From Melieria omissa (Eukaryota > Arthropoda > Insecta > Diptera > Ulidiidae): 64,000 bases of DNA. The stretch is from positions 85,983,648-86,047,647 of the forward strand of contig OZ020267.1 in NCBI GenBank assembly GCA_963971225.1. The letters run 5' to 3'. A program made the translations under genes and the position numbers. The notes beneath the pieces were generated by a model. It saw only the letters and a list, made by a program, of their open reading frames with translations. It searched no databases and was not told where the DNA came from. This document shows positions 33,000 to 45,081 of this stretch, piece by piece (positions within the stretch are counted from its first letter, which is position 1; the number at the start of each line of letters is the position of its first letter).

Positions 33000-33671
33000 C
33001 TGTTTAATAACATATCTTTCGTCCCGATAACGATTTCGTTGCGCCGGATCTATGCGCGGGTAAGGTTACCTGGAACTCCAGGGAAATCATTATTGCCTCC
33101 ACATACTTCCCTGGAGACGACGACCTCTGTCAACCCCGATTTGTAGAACAGCTTATTGCCTATGCTAGGGGCAACCAAATGGAGCTCGTAATGGGCTATG
33201 ATGCGAACACCCATCACACCATGTGGGGGAGCACGGACATTAATCCCAGAGGTGAGTCACTATTCAACTATATACTCTCTTTAGACTTAAGTATTTGCAA
33301 TATTGGGAACAGCCCCACATTTGTAACTACAGTCAGAGAGGAAGTCTTGGATATGACCTTCGCAACCTCAATGACAAAAGACCTTGTAAGCAATTGGCGG
33401 GTGTCTGACGAGCCGTCGTGCTCAGATCATAGGCAGATAAGATTCACACTAGGGAATCAAATGCCAACCGTGGTGACATTCAGACCAAAACGATAGACCG
33501 ACTGGAACAGTTATTGCCTCCAGTTAGGGCAGGACATCCGAACTCAAATCGAGAATAGGATAGATACCATAGACAGACTAGAAAGGGCCTCTACAATTTT
33601 TAGAGATTCCGTTCTGAATGCCTATGAAGAAAACTGTCCCCTCAAGACCAAAACTTGTAGGAAACAGACAC
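33000..33671 (+). pseudogene. LOA-type endonuclease region
   Basis: Apurinic-type endonuclease that nicks target DNA. Frame 33179-33496 carries MGYDANTHHTMWGSTDINPRG (DxN catalytic motif), SPTFVTTVREEVLDMTFA and SDEPSCSDHRQIRF with the terminal SDH histidine. Upstream IIIASTYFPGDDDLC lies in the same domain. A TAG at about 33494 breaks the frame. The sequence continues towards the RT until the BEL insertion at 33672. Confidence 0.8.
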
Positions 33672-33962
33672 TGTAAGGAGCAGATATGGCTACACCATTT
33701 ACATCGGCAGTGGCCGCACTGTTCAAGTGCAGGGTGGCAGCATCAGCCGTCGGGAAAAGTCAGTCAGAAAGAAACGCGCGAAGGAAGCAGTCGAGTAGGG
33801 CGGCAGCGAAAAAACTGCCAATAAACACAACCGCCGCACAACCGCCAACAATACAATACAATTACTACACAACCGCCAACAATACAATCCAACCACCAGT
33901 AATTTTAAACATTCAACAAATAAACTCAGTTAATATAAATTCGGTTGCGTTTTATTACTACA
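33672..33962 (+). repeat. 5' LTR of BEL1
   Basis: 291 bp, TGTAAGGAGCAG to TTTATTACTACA. Contains aataaac near 33919. Three differences from the 3' LTR, all transitions. Confidence 0.95.
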
Positions 33963-34504
33963 TTCGTTTTATTGGCATCCGTTGGTCGCCCTTGCCTTCG
34001 CGAACGTTTTCGAAGCCGCCGTATTTGCCAGTTACGTTGCCGTTCGTTTTCGAAGCCGCCGTAAAAAGAAAAAGACTCGCCGTGTATTTGCCAGTTACGT
34101 TGCCGTTAGATTTCGAAGCCGCCGTAAAAAGAGAAAGACGCCGTGTATTTGCCAGTTACGTTGCCGTTAGATTTCGAAGCCGTTGTAAAGTTGAAATTGC
34201 CAGTACCGTTAGTCGCAGTGTTTACCAGTAGTCGCCGTAAGTGCGAAAGAGACAGTGAAAAAGACGCCGATCAAGTCAGAACAAGTTAATGTTCGCTGTT
34301 GGCATCTGTGCGTCGTCTACACATTCGCGAAAGTTTGTCGCCGTTTTGATTTCGAAGCCGTTGTAGAGGGATGATTCCAAGTGCCGTTACTCGCAGTGTT
34401 TGCCGGTAATAGTCGCGAGTGCGGATTGGACAGTTGAGAAGGGACGCCGATCAAGTTTGAACAAGTTATAGAAGAACATTCGTAGAGTAAAGTACAGTTT
34501 GATA
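33963..34504 (+). repeat. BEL1 leader with tandem repeats
   Basis: Three and a part copies of a unit of roughly 66 bp lie at about 34000-34190 (shared words tttcgaagccgccgtaaaaag and tatttgccagttacgttgcc), with a diverged further copy near 34330-34410. Non-coding. Frames in this zone are repeats of the same peptide and are not genes. Confidence 0.85.
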
Positions 34505-35827
34505 ATGGAAAGTGAGAGTCATGATTCGTTGGCGGCATTGCTAGAGGTGATGAGGTCACTAAAGTCCACGATGGAAGAGGTTCGACATAACAGCGAGGAG
34601 CAGCAGAGGGATATCAGCAACCTCGAGAAGTGTCGACACCCGCAGCAGACAACCACAGCGACGCCGTGCTGGTCGAGACGGGTACAGTAAAACTGTACGA
34701 TCTACCTACATTTTCGGGCAAGGCAGAGGACTGGCCGCTGTTCTTTGCCAACTTTAAAGACAGCACTGAAGTGTTTAAGTACAACGACAGACAGAACCTC
34801 ATGCGGTTGCATAAGTGTTTAGTAGGTGAAGCCAAGGAAGCTGTAGCGTCGATGCTGATTTACCCAGAGGGCGTCTCACAAGCAATGGCGGAATTGGAAT
34901 TGCGATTCGGTAGGTCGGATCTGTTAATTCGTTGTCAATTGAGTAAGCTGCAGAACTTTCCAGCTATTCCTGAGAGCAAGCTGGAGTCAGTCGTCGCTTT
35001 CTCGACAAACATTCGCAATGTGGTGGCCTTCCTAACATCTGCCAAGAGTGAGCAGCATCTAGCAAATCCATTGTTGCTGGAGCAACTGGTCAGCAAATTT
35101 CCGCCAAGCAAGCAATTTGAGTGGGCCCGTTGTGCAAGCATAATTAAGCCGTATGCTACAGTTGGAGATTTTGCCAAATGGTTAACCGAGTTAGGACGAG
35201 TAGTGGCTATAATGTCTACAGTATCAACATCGCTTCCAAAGAACGCTGCAACGACGCCACGGCGAGTAATGCATGTCAATGAGGGCGCCACCGAGAAGGC
35301 GATTCAGTGCTATTGTTGCCACGCCGCTCACGTCATCGCCAATTGCCAAAAATTCCATCAATCACTGGGTGTGCAAGACCGCTGGAACGTGGTGAAGAAA
35401 GAGAAGTTATACTTTGCTTGCCTACGCAAAGGACATAACGTATCGAACTGCCGTTCAAAGAAGCCGTGTGGAGTTAACGAGTGCCGTCGCTTTCACCACG
35501 CCAGCCTGCATGAAGGGGCTAACGACCAGGGCCCAGCCTGCCAGATCATGCAACCATCACAGCCGGTGTTGAATTGTTTCACGCCTAGTTTGAAGTACAG
35601 TCAACTATTTAAAGTGATTCCGGTGCAGTTGTGTGGACCGAATGGGCAGATGGACGCCTTTGCGATGCTCGATGATGGGTCAGCTGTATCAATGGTGGAA
35701 GAAGGCGTGGCGGACAAACTGGGGCTGAGAGGGCAACTTCAGCCGTTGACTCTTCAGTGGTACGACGAGGAAATAAAGACGGAACAGTCACGCCGAGTCA
35801 CGTTGGAAGTAGCGAATCGCACCAGCG
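34505..35827 (+). pseudogene. BEL1 gag and protease
   Basis: Starts MESESHDSLAALLEVMRSLK at 34505. A one-base loss near 34628 moves the frame; the rest runs from about 34630 with LYDLPTFSGKAEDWPLFFAN, the DUF1759-type capsid region, knuckles CYCCHAAHVIANC (about 35310-35348) and CLRKGHNVSNC, and a DUF1758-type aspartic protease with AMLDDGSAVSMVEE (about 35663-35705; the usual DTGS reads DDGS). Coding continues into pol without a stop until the 1,872-bp insert at 35828; the stop seen at 35851 belongs to that insert. Confidence 0.9.
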
Positions 35828-37699
35828 CACACTGTGTGAAATGGTCAATCTAGCGGAACTAAATTAATAACTCTTGAATGCGTAAAGATATCGTGGTGAA
35901 ATTTTGTATAGATACTGCTGGTGTTTCACCTGAGAACTGGCATGAATATGGGCATGGTCCGCCTACTTTCAAGTAGGGTTGCCATCTATATATATAAAAG
36001 AAAGTGGATGTATGTGTGTAAGCACATCACGCTCAAACCGACCGGCCGATTTCCATGGAGTTTTTTTTGTTGAATTAGTATTGAGTCAGTTCAGGTTCGT
36101 GCGAAAAGAAATTTCCGGAAAATCTATTGGTAAAGTCGGAAAATCCCTGCTATATTGCCGTGAATTCTGAACATTTTCAGACGATAACTTTGGAACCATT
36201 AGTCAAACATCAATGAAATTCACTAAGAAGTTACTATTAAGTCATGTCCTTCGACAGGGCGAATGGGGCGAGTATTGGACGAGGGGCGTGGCCCCACCTA
36301 TACAAGCCAAACCTTAATAATTGAATATCTTCGAAATTTTCAGGTGCACAGCATTGAAATTTAGTGAGGCGTCGTCCCATAGATGAGTCATTCTACTGGT
36401 AAGATTTAATGGGCGTTGGACAAAGGGCGTGGCACATTTTTGTGACCCAAATATTTCACTGAATTTGAACTGAACTGGAACTTTGTACGAAACCACCATT
36501 TTTTCTTTCGACAGAGAACAGTGTGGGAGTATTGAATAAGGGGGCGTGGCACCGCCCATATAATTTAAATCTGGTTCAAGCGCAGTCCATTTCTTTACTG
36601 AAACTTAGCAGCAACATTGCTGATTTGTGGGCCTCGATTACGTTAATCAGTAGCTCCTCCTCTTCCTTTAGTTGGTTTTTTCGTCAATTTGCATCGCCTT
36701 TGAATCGCCATCGCGCGTATTTCATTATAAAAAACAACAGTCAGATAGCTCACAGCAGAAGCCATACTAAATTTCAATGCTGTGCACCTTACAATTTCGA
36801 AGAAAATTTTCAGAATTCACGCCAATATGGCAGGGATTTTCCGACTTTTGCAATCGATTTTCCGGAAATTTCTTTTCGCACGAACCTGAACTGACTCAAT
36901 ACTAATTCAACAAAAACAACTTCATGGAAATTGGCCGGTCCGTTTGAGCGTGATGCGCTTACATACATACATCCACTTTCTTTTATATATATAGATGGCA
37001 ACCCTACTTGAAAGTAGGCGGACCATGCCCATATGGATACCAGTTCTCAGGTGAAACACCAGCAGTATCTGTACAAAATTTCACGACGATATCGTTACGC
37101 ATTCAAGAGTTATTAATTAAGTTCCGCCAGATTGAACATTTCGCACACGCGCGGGTAGCGTGGAGAGACCAAGCAAAAAAAAAAACTTTGTATGAGTGGG
37201 GCAAATATGGGCAGCCAAATTTAACTGAATCTTCAAAAACATGAACCGAAGCAGTTATTAAGAGACATTTTAAATCGGATACACGCGGATACATTTAGTA
37301 ATCTCAAAGCAAAATCACAACATTTGAAAAATTTTTATATGTCCGAATAAATTGCTCTGTAACCACCAATAATATACATAACGATATTCAAGTTTACCTG
37401 ATAAGGTGGCGAAAAAGGTGCTGATAGCTAATAACAGAGTTTGTATATGCGCGTTCGCCGTGATAATCTCGAATTACATCTAAATCACAAGTGACTCACA
37501 AATTTCAACAATTTTCTTTTATACAAATAGCTGCACATTCAAGATGATCGTTCGCGATGTGATTTTGCCAAACAGAAAATACTACGAGAATCGAATCCCT
37601 CAATGTGTTAGCTAATTTTGAATTATTAAATTTTTTTTTTTTTTTGACATTCGAATTTTTGAATAAAGTTCCGCTAGATATGCAAAATTACACAGTGTG
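35828..37699. mobile_element. 1.9-kb composite inverted-repeat TIR element inside BEL1
   Basis: Flanked by CAGCG at 35823-35827 and 37700-37704. Ends CACACTGTGT and ACACAGTGTG, each followed inward by an ATCTAGCGGAACT block. The left arm (35828 to about 36390) is repeated in inverted form at about 36760-37145, which includes an internal third copy of the terminus at about 37106-37140. Both arms contain a Helitron-like start tctatatatataaaagaaag at the same place. A 5-bp GC-rich TSD would fit Transib; no transposase seen. Removal with one TSD leaves the BEL frame open. Confidence 0.85.
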
Positions 37700-40600
37700 C
37701 AGCGGAGAGAAGTTTGCAGTCAGGAACGTACATACAGTCAAGAAATTAAATTTGCCAACACAGTCATTCAAGAAGTCCAATTTGGGTTATTTGGAGTCGT
37801 TGCCGATTGAGGAATACATCGATGCCCGACCGGTTCTTTTACTCGGTTTGGACAATGCCCATCTGACAGCCGCCAGTGTCACCGTACAGGCTCGGCAAGA
37901 CCGGCCACTAGCCATCCAGACAAAACTGGGATGGTTGGCTTACGGTCCGGTGAAATCCTCTAATCTAAGTCCGTCGCCGCCAGTGATGCTACACATTCGT
38001 GAGGCCCGTCCGTTAGAGGAATTACATCGGATAGTCGCCGAGTACGTTTCCACCGACCAGTTTGGAGCGGAAACAGCGCGATCGCTACCTGAGAGTGACG
38101 ACGACAAACGGGCACGAAGTATTATGAGCAGTACGACCAAGATATGTGACAAATATTTTGAAACAGGGCTGTTGTGGAGTTCGGACACGCCGAAGCTGCC
38201 AGAAAGTTATGACGCTGCCGTCAAACGTTTACATGGAATTGAGAGGAAAATGAAGAACGATGCTGAGTTCGCACGAAGGTATCAGGAAGAGATGTCGAAG
38301 TACTTCGCCAAGGGGTACGCAAGAGTTTTGTCGCCAAACGAGATAGCAGAAACCAATCGCCCAGTGTGGTATCTGCCACATTTCGCCGTGCAGAGCCCGT
38401 ATAAGCCTGACAAGCTGAGAATTGTTTTCGACGCAGCCGCCAAAGTGCAGGGCGTTGCATTGAATTCCTGGTTGCTAAAGGGACCAGAACGAGCCAAGCC
38501 GTTATTAAACATCCTGTTCAGGTTTCGTCAGGGCGCAGTTGGTGTGGCGGCTGACATAAGGGAGATGTTCTCACAGGTGAGGATAAGACCCGAGGACCAG
38601 CACGCCCAACGGCCTGTTGAACATTGCTGTATGACGTCGATGATGTTTGGCGCTTCATGCTCGCCGTGTTGTGCGGAGTTCATCAAGAATCACAACGCCA
38701 GCCGATTTGAAGAACGCTACCCAGCCGCGGTGGACGCTGTAGTTGAAAAGCATTATGTGGATGACTTCGTTTGCAGCTTTAACGATGAAGCAGCCGCTGT
38801 AGAGATTTGCCGTCAAGTCGTCGCCATACATGCAGAAGCCGGGTTTGAGTTGAGAAGTTTCATATCGAATTCCAGTCAGGTCCAACAGGCAATGAAGGGA
38901 GCCACGAAGTACGACACGGTCAATATGGAGAAACAAGCGACATCAGAAAAGGTGCTGGGCATGCACTGGAACGTGCGTAGCGACACGTTCGAGTTTCATA
39001 CGCAGTTCCACCGCATACCACCAGACGTGCTCAATACGCTGCGGGCACCGACGAAGAGAGAGTTCCTGGGCATAGTTATGTCGGTTTTCGACCCATTTGG
39101 TCTGCTTGCCGACATTATGGCGACGGCTAAGATATTGATGCAGCAGGTCTGGCGAAGCAACGTAGAGTGGGATGAGCCCATCCCGGAAGAATTAGACAAG
39201 CAATGGAGAACGTGGTGGAACAACTTTGAAGAAGCCAGCCGAATTAAGGTGCCGCGACCATATTCGACATCCTTTGTTTCATCCAACGAGATCCAACTTC
39301 ACATCTTTGTGGACGCAAGCCAGGTGTTGTTTGCCGCTGTGGGGTACTTCCGTACAGCCACAAACGGGGGGTGGGACGTCGCATTTGTAGCTGCCAAAAC
39401 CCGCAATGCGCCGCTGAAATTGATGTCAATCCCGAGGTTGGAGTTACAAGCTGCTGTATTGGGTACGCGTTTAAGCCAGACGATATGCCGTAACCATGAC
39501 GTCAACATCGCAAGTGTCACTTTGTGGACCGACTCGAACACGGTCTGGCACTGGATTCAGTCAACCAAGAGGAAGTACAAACCGTTTGTAGGTCACAGAA
39601 TAGCCGAGATACTAGATACGACACAGCCGTCACAGTGGCGTTGGCTGCCGACAGAAATCAACATTGCCGATGAAGCCACACGCCAGAAGTCTCCGTCCAA
39701 GCTCAGTGGTGATAGCCGATGGTTTAAGGGTCCAGACTTTTTGAAGCAAGAAGAAGCGTCTTGGCCGACGTTCATTATCGGGCCGCCGCCAGGTATGACA
39801 GAAGAAGAGGTGCAACTACAATTTCTTATAAATTCGCAGACGAGCCGCGTGATTGAATATGACAGGTTCTCATCGTACACGAAGTTGAAGAGGACCATCG
39901 CTTGGGTTGTACGTTTCAAGAACATCGGACGTTCGAGGACAGATGCGGAGGCGCGTCAGCAATTGAGAGGTCCACTCACAGTAGTTGAAGTCGACGAGGC
40001 CGAAGAACTTATCTGCCGCATGGTTCAGAGGGAGTGTTACACCAAAGAAGTTGACGTGCTAACAGCTGGACTGCCAGTACCAAAGGGAAGCTCTGTGTAC
40101 TTGCTATCGCCGTACTTAGAGAACGACGGACTACTGCGTGTGAGGGGAAGAATCGATGAAGCTACGTACTTGCCATTCAGTGCCAGGCGCCCAATAATTC
40201 TACCTCAAAACCATGCGGTGTCGCGCCTGATAATGCAACATTACCACGAGAAGAACCATCATCAGAACCAAGCTGTAGCCATCAATGAAGTACGACAAAG
40301 ATTCTGGATTGTTCGTGCACGTGCCGTTTTGAGAGCTGTCGAGAAGAAATGTCCGCAATGTCAATTTGAACGAGCGAAGCCTGCTCCACCATAAATGGGT
40401 CAGCTGCCGGTAGATCGTGTCACGCCGTATGTGCGACCTTTCGCATATTCGGGAGTGGACTTATTCGGCCCATTCACTGTCACGGTTGGTCGTTGCCACG
40501 TAAAACGTTGGGCCGTGATTTTCACCTGCTTGACAGTGCGGGCAGTGCATTTGGAGGTGGCAGCAGATTTATCAACTGATGCTTTCCTGATATGCCTACG

Positions 40601-41333
40601 AAACTTTATCAACAGACGTGGTACTCCAGTGCGAATCAGAAGCGATAATGGGACTAATTTTATTGGGGCCCAGAAGGAGCTACAGGGTGCCGAGAAGCTG
40701 CTAGATGTGGATCGTATTCAGACCGAGGCGGTTGGCCGCGGAATCGATTGGGTGTTTAACTGTCCTTCAAACCCCAGTTCAGGAGGGTGTTGGGAGCGTT
40801 TGATCCGGATCGTTAAGCGACTGCTTCATCATACTTTACGTGAAGTAGCCCCGAGGATGGAAACGTTGCAAAGCGTCCTGATTGAAGCGGAGAACATTGT
40901 TAATGCTCGTCCATTGACAGACATTCCACTCACCACAATGGAGGATGAGCCGTTGACGCCCAACCACTTCTTGCTTGGATGCGTCAATTCCACGCAAACT
41001 CCGCAGCCTGTCGACATGAAGATTTGCCTAAAGAAGCAGTGGCGTATAGCCCAGAACTTGAAGGATCGCCTCTGGAAACGGTGGACCAACGAATTTTTAC
41101 CGCAACTGCTCCATCGACAAAAGTGGCATGACAAGACACCGCGTATCCAACTGAGGGACGTAGTCATCATTTGTGAGCCATCCTTGCCTAGAAGTCAATG
41201 GCAGAAGGGAATCGTCGTCAACGTGTATCCAGCGAAGGACGGACAAGTTCGGTTTGCAGACGTAAAGACAACAACGGGACTGCTGCGTCGACCGGCGTCC
41301 AAATTAGCTGTTTTAAAGATTGGTGAATTCTAA
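37700..41333 (+). pseudogene. BEL1 pol: RT, RNase H, integrase
   Basis: Downstream of the insert the frame runs to a TAA at 40392-40394 and, in the same frame, from 40395 to the stop at 41331-41333. RT: RIVFDAAAKVQGVALNSWLL, DIREMFSQVRI and catalytic YVDDFV at about 38755-38772. After RT: FDPFGLLADIMATAKILMQQ. RNase H: FVDASQVLFAAVGYF and LWTDSNTVWHWIQ (about 39520-39560). Integrase: a zinc domain with HEKNHH and CPQCQFERAKPAPP, then YSGVDLFGPF, IRSDNGTNFIGA and NPSSGGCWERL with all three acids. One in-frame stop is the only coding defect seen here. Confidence 0.93.
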
Positions 41334-41340
41334 GGAGATT

Positions 41341-41354
41341 CACGGGGGGTGGGG
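41341..41354 (+). promoter_or_regulatory. BEL1 polypurine tract
   Basis: cacggggggtgggg immediately before the 3' LTR, the expected primer for plus-strand DNA synthesis. Confidence 0.8.
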
Positions 41355-41645
41355 TGTGAGGAGCAGATATGGCTACACCATTTACATCGGCAGTGGCCGC
41401 ACTGTTCAAGTGCAGGGTGGCAGCATCAGCCGTCGGGAAAAGTCAGTCAGAAAGAAACGCGCGAAGGAAGCAGTCGAGTAGGGCGGCAGCGAAAAAACTG
41501 CCAATAAACACAACCGCCGCACAACCGCCAACAATACAATACAATTACTACACAACCGCCAACAATACAATCCAACCACCAGTAATTTTAAACATTCAAC
41601 AAATAAACTCAATTAATATAAATCCGGTTGCGTTTTATTACTACA
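41355..41645 (+). repeat. 3' LTR of BEL1
   Basis: 291 bp, TGTGAGGAGCAG to TTTATTACTACA, followed by GACAC. Near-identical to the 5' LTR. Confidence 0.95.
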
Positions 41646-41672
41646 GACACCGTGGTGGAGTAGTCATCTTAA

Positions 41673-42271
41673 CCCATTTTCGGCCGCTACCAGAAATAGC
41701 CAATATTTTTGTAATTCCTTTTAAGGACTTACATTTAGGACCTTAATCAAGAATATTTTTGGATTTTTTTGGTGTTTTTTTTTTTACAAAATTTTTTTTA
41801 TAAATTAAATATATTTGTACATAGTTTTAGTCAAATAATAATCAAGAATGAAAACAAACAATTGTTGGCTTACATATGTACATACATGACGACTTCTGGT
41901 CAATGGTCGATTTTTCGACCACTGAAAAGTACGCGGTGCTGAGAGGTAAAAATATTTTCATAATCTTATGGATATCAGTTGATTATGGTAATTTGGTCTT
42001 TAGGCTTCGTAAATAATCAATAATAAATCAATAATTTAAAAAGGTTATATATTTTTCAGAATATTCAAAATATGACTACAAAAATGCTTTTTTTCGTGCC
42101 TTCACCAACATCTCTAAAATTAGCTTTAAAAACAAAAAATATTATTTCGAGGGGTTACCAAAAGACCAAAGCTATTTTATGCATCAAAAGTTCAAAGATA
42201 TAATGTCTAAGTGCAGAGCTACTCTCCTTCAAAGTGGCTGGTCGAAAATTCGACCAGCGGCCGAAAATGGG
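41673..42271. mobile_element. TTAA-flanked element (piggyBac-like MITE) in the LOA LINE
   Basis: TTAA at 41669-41672 and 42272-42275; inverted ends CCCATTTTCGGCCGCT. 599 bp, AT-rich, no coding. Inner edges carry complementary tggtcgaatttttcgacc-like words (near 41900 and 42240). It sits 23 bp past the BEL1 TSD inside the same LINE. Confidence 0.85.
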
Positions 42272-42614
42272 TTAACAAACTAAGAAGGGAAGTAAGGAAA
42301 CAATTCAATAGAGCCAAGCGCAATTACGACTGGTAGACCTACTCCCAGACTCTCACCAAATACAACCAAGAAATCAAGAAGAGGAAGGCCAAGAGGAAAT
42401 CTTTTAAGCGGTTCTGTGAGGACGTATAAGATCTGTCCTCCAGCTACAGGCTTCATAAGGTTATCTCGATGGAAAAATCCTTTCCGATAGGAACACTAGT
42501 GGATAGATTGGGACATCCACAAAATGCGAAAAGGAAACACTTGTCCTACTCACCAATACCCACTTCCCGGGGTCAGTATACATAAGTAATCCTCTGACAG
42601 GCAGTACTGGACAG

Positions 42615-43009
42615 TAAGATGGGTCGCACTCCATACAAAATAAAAATCACGTTTCAGTCACCACCTAAAAATAAAATTCAGAGTGTTTAATGACCCAATT
42701 GTGAGCGGTTTTGCTTAAAAAATACATCTAATTATCATGTTTTTTGGGTGTAACCTTTTTGTTGTTGGACATTTTCGAATAATTTTTTTTGGTTAGATAA
42801 ACCTTCAGGAGTTCTTGGATTGCACATATTTTGTAAAAATTTTTTTTGTTAATTTATTGAGTTAACATGATAATTAGAGGTATTTTTGAAGCAAAACCGC
42901 TCACAATTGGCTTACCTCAGAATCGCAATATTTTCGAAATAGTCATTAAACACTCTGAATTTTATTTTTAGGTGGTGACAACACCAATTTTTTTTCGCGA
43001 CCCACCTTA
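42615..43009. mobile_element. Fold-back MITE in the LOA LINE
   Basis: 395 bp between 8-bp repeats CTGGACAG (42607-42614, 43010-43017). Ends TAAGATGGGTCGC and GCGACCCACCTTA. The two halves are long inverted copies (cagtcaccacctaaaaataa near 42657 against ttatttttaggtggtgac near 42962; caattgtgagcggttttgct near 42698 against its complement near 42890). An 8-bp TSD fits hAT- or P-like elements. Confidence 0.88.
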
Positions 43010-43017
43010 CTGGACAG

Positions 43018-43996
43018 GTGCATCGTCCAGGTAGGGAAGACTGGAAAACTGCCAAAGCTGCGTGTAATGCACCAGTAGTAAAATTGGAGCTGGAATCATT
43101 CTCTCCCTAAAATTCGCCGGGAAAAGATGGCGTTTTCCCGGCGCTCTTACAGAAGGCAATGGCGATACTAACGCCCATTTTAACCAAAATCTACATATGT
43201 AGTTTAGCTTTTGGGTACATTCCAGAAGCCTGGAGAATAGTTAACGTGGTCGAAACCTGGAAGAGCTGATAAGAAGGAACCAAAATCTTTCAGGCCAATA
43301 AGCCTGATATCTTTTGTGCTTAAAAGACATTTCAGAAAAGGTCGTTGACCGGTATCTGAGGGAGGAAATACTCACTCAGCATTCCCTGAGCACGAACCAA
43401 CATGCCTACCAGAAAGGTAAATCCACGAAAACGGCCCTAGCGGCACTGGTAGGCAAGATTGATAAGTCCCTGACGGAAAAAGAAATCAGTCTAGTAGGTT
43501 TCCTGGACATCGAAGGGGCTTTCAACTATACAACCTTCGAAGCGATAGAAATGGCGCTAGAAGGACTACAGGCGCCTGTCACCTTTATATGATGGATATC
43601 ATCAGTGCTGGAGAGCAGGGTGATTCAGTCCAACTTAGGGAGGCAGAGCTGTCAGCAAGCACAGCGCGAGGATGTCCTCAAGGAGGAGTGCTATCCCCCC
43701 TGCTGTGGTCTGTAGTCGTTGACGGATTAATCCGCTCTCTTGAAGAGCAGAGACAAGAAGTCATTGCATATGCAGACGATGTAGTCATTGTGGTCAGAGG
43801 CAGAGATGGACATACCGTCCCAGACTTGCTTCAGAGCGCCTTGAGGATAGTCGAGCACTGGTGTATCAGACAAAAACTGTCTGTGAATCCGGACAAGACA
43901 ATCATAGTCCCTTTTACACTCAAAAGGAAGATCGACCTTAGACAGGTTATGATCTTTGGAAAGGAACTTAACTTCTCGAAGAAAATTGGGAACTGA
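43018..43996 (+). pseudogene. LOA-type reverse transcriptase region
   Basis: Copies element RNA into DNA at the nick. Early RT motifs SPGKDGVFPALLQKAM and FRPISLISFVLK appear around 43120-43325 in broken frames. Frame 43314-43592 carries NQHAYQKGKSTKTALAALVG and LDIEGAFNYTTFEAIEMAL, then 43589-43996 has GCPQGGVLSPLLWSVVVDGL and the catalytic YADD at about 43769-43780, followed by LSVNPDKT. There are at least two frame changes and stops near 43110 and 43265. Confidence 0.88.
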
Positions 43997-44061
43997 GACC
44001 GAAGTGGCTTCAGAGTTTATACTCCCTAATAGTTCTGCCGACTATCACCTACGGGGCGATA

Positions 44062-45081
44062 GTGTGGTGGAGGAAAACCACGGAATTAACAACTGTGACT
44101 AAGCTGGGAAAACTTCAAAGACCAGCGAATACCAGTATAACAGGAGGTCTTAGTACTACACCAACGGCAGCCCTAAATGTTATACTAGGGATGCTGTCGC
44201 TGGAAATAAATGTGCAAATGGCTGCAACCATCAGCACACACAGACTAATGCATAGTGGATCCATACATAGGGATGCACATGCAATCGGTCAACTATCGCT
44301 GTTGAAGGATAGGAGGCGAGACGGAGGCTTCTGGATGACTGTGGATCTGATGCCACCGGGACACCTCTTCAGGAAGAACTACGTTACGTACATACCGCAC
44401 AGGGAAGACTGGGCTGTTAATAGATCGATCACATTGCGATGCTATGACATTGTCTGGTACAAGATGAAAGGCTCAAAGATGAAAGGCGGAACTGGAGCTG
44501 GAATATTTAACACTAGCTTCCAATTAGCAGTCAGTCTGGAAGATACGGCCACAGTCTTCCAGGCTGAGGTCTTTGCAATAAAAGCTCTGAGCTCGACGAC
44601 GTTTAACTCCAAACTAGTCTGGGAGACAGGAAATGTTCTCCAAGACATTTCAAAGGATAACCGGGTGATATTACACTGGGTTCCTGCACACTGTGGGCAC
44701 GATGGAAATGAGGAGGCGGACAGATTGGCAAAGGAAGGGGCGGCAAAACGACCCCATGGACCTGAGCCGATCATAGGTGTCAGCAGAGCTCATTTTAGGC
44801 ATTGTGTCAAACAGGAATTCAGAAATCGGGCCAACCAGAAATGGTCCAATACGGTTGGACAGCTCATGACGGGAATCCTGAGCGGGCACTGCCTGCAAAA
44901 TATGCATAAAGCGCGACTGGAATTGACAGATAGCGAACTATGCAGGTTCTGCATGGAAGATGACGAAACATCCGTGCACATCATAACTGAGTGTCCCGCC
45001 CTTCTACACGCAAGGAAGCGTATACTGGGAACTAATTCAGACGAAAGAGCTGTCTGGAACCAATCTGGGGAAGATCAATGA
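44062..45081 (+). pseudogene. LOA-type C-terminal region: connection, RNase H, cysteine motif
   Basis: 340-codon frame. N-terminal part continues the post-RT thumb (LGMLSLEINVQMAATISTHR). The RNase H domain spans about 44480-44745 with GAGIFNTSFQ, FQAEVFAIKAL and ILHWVPAHCGHDGNEEADRL; the usual TDSQAA block is altered. A C-terminal CRFCMEDDETSVHIITEC motif follows at about 44943-44996. The presence of RNase H in a jockey-like LINE is the main reason for the LOA assignment. Stop at 45079-45081. Confidence 0.85.

Larger units (their letters stand above)
33672..41645 (+). mobile_element. BEL/Pao LTR element BEL1 (young, nearly complete)
   Basis: Flanked by the 5-bp TSD GACAC at 33667-33671 and 41646-41650. 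Two 291-bp LTRs differ at only three positions. Order is LTR, repeat-rich leader, gag-pol and a G-rich polypurine tract before the 3' LTR. Damage is limited to a one-base frameshift in gag, a stop codon in pol at 40392-40394, and a 1,872-bp TIR element inserted at 35828-37699. It belongs to a different family from the BEL copies at 8-14 kb. Confidence 0.95.

Noticed and set aside
33686..34231. 181-codon frame starting MATPFTSAVAALFK, with a twin at 41369
   Set aside because: It lies in the BEL1 LTR and repeated leader; the twin is simply the other LTR.
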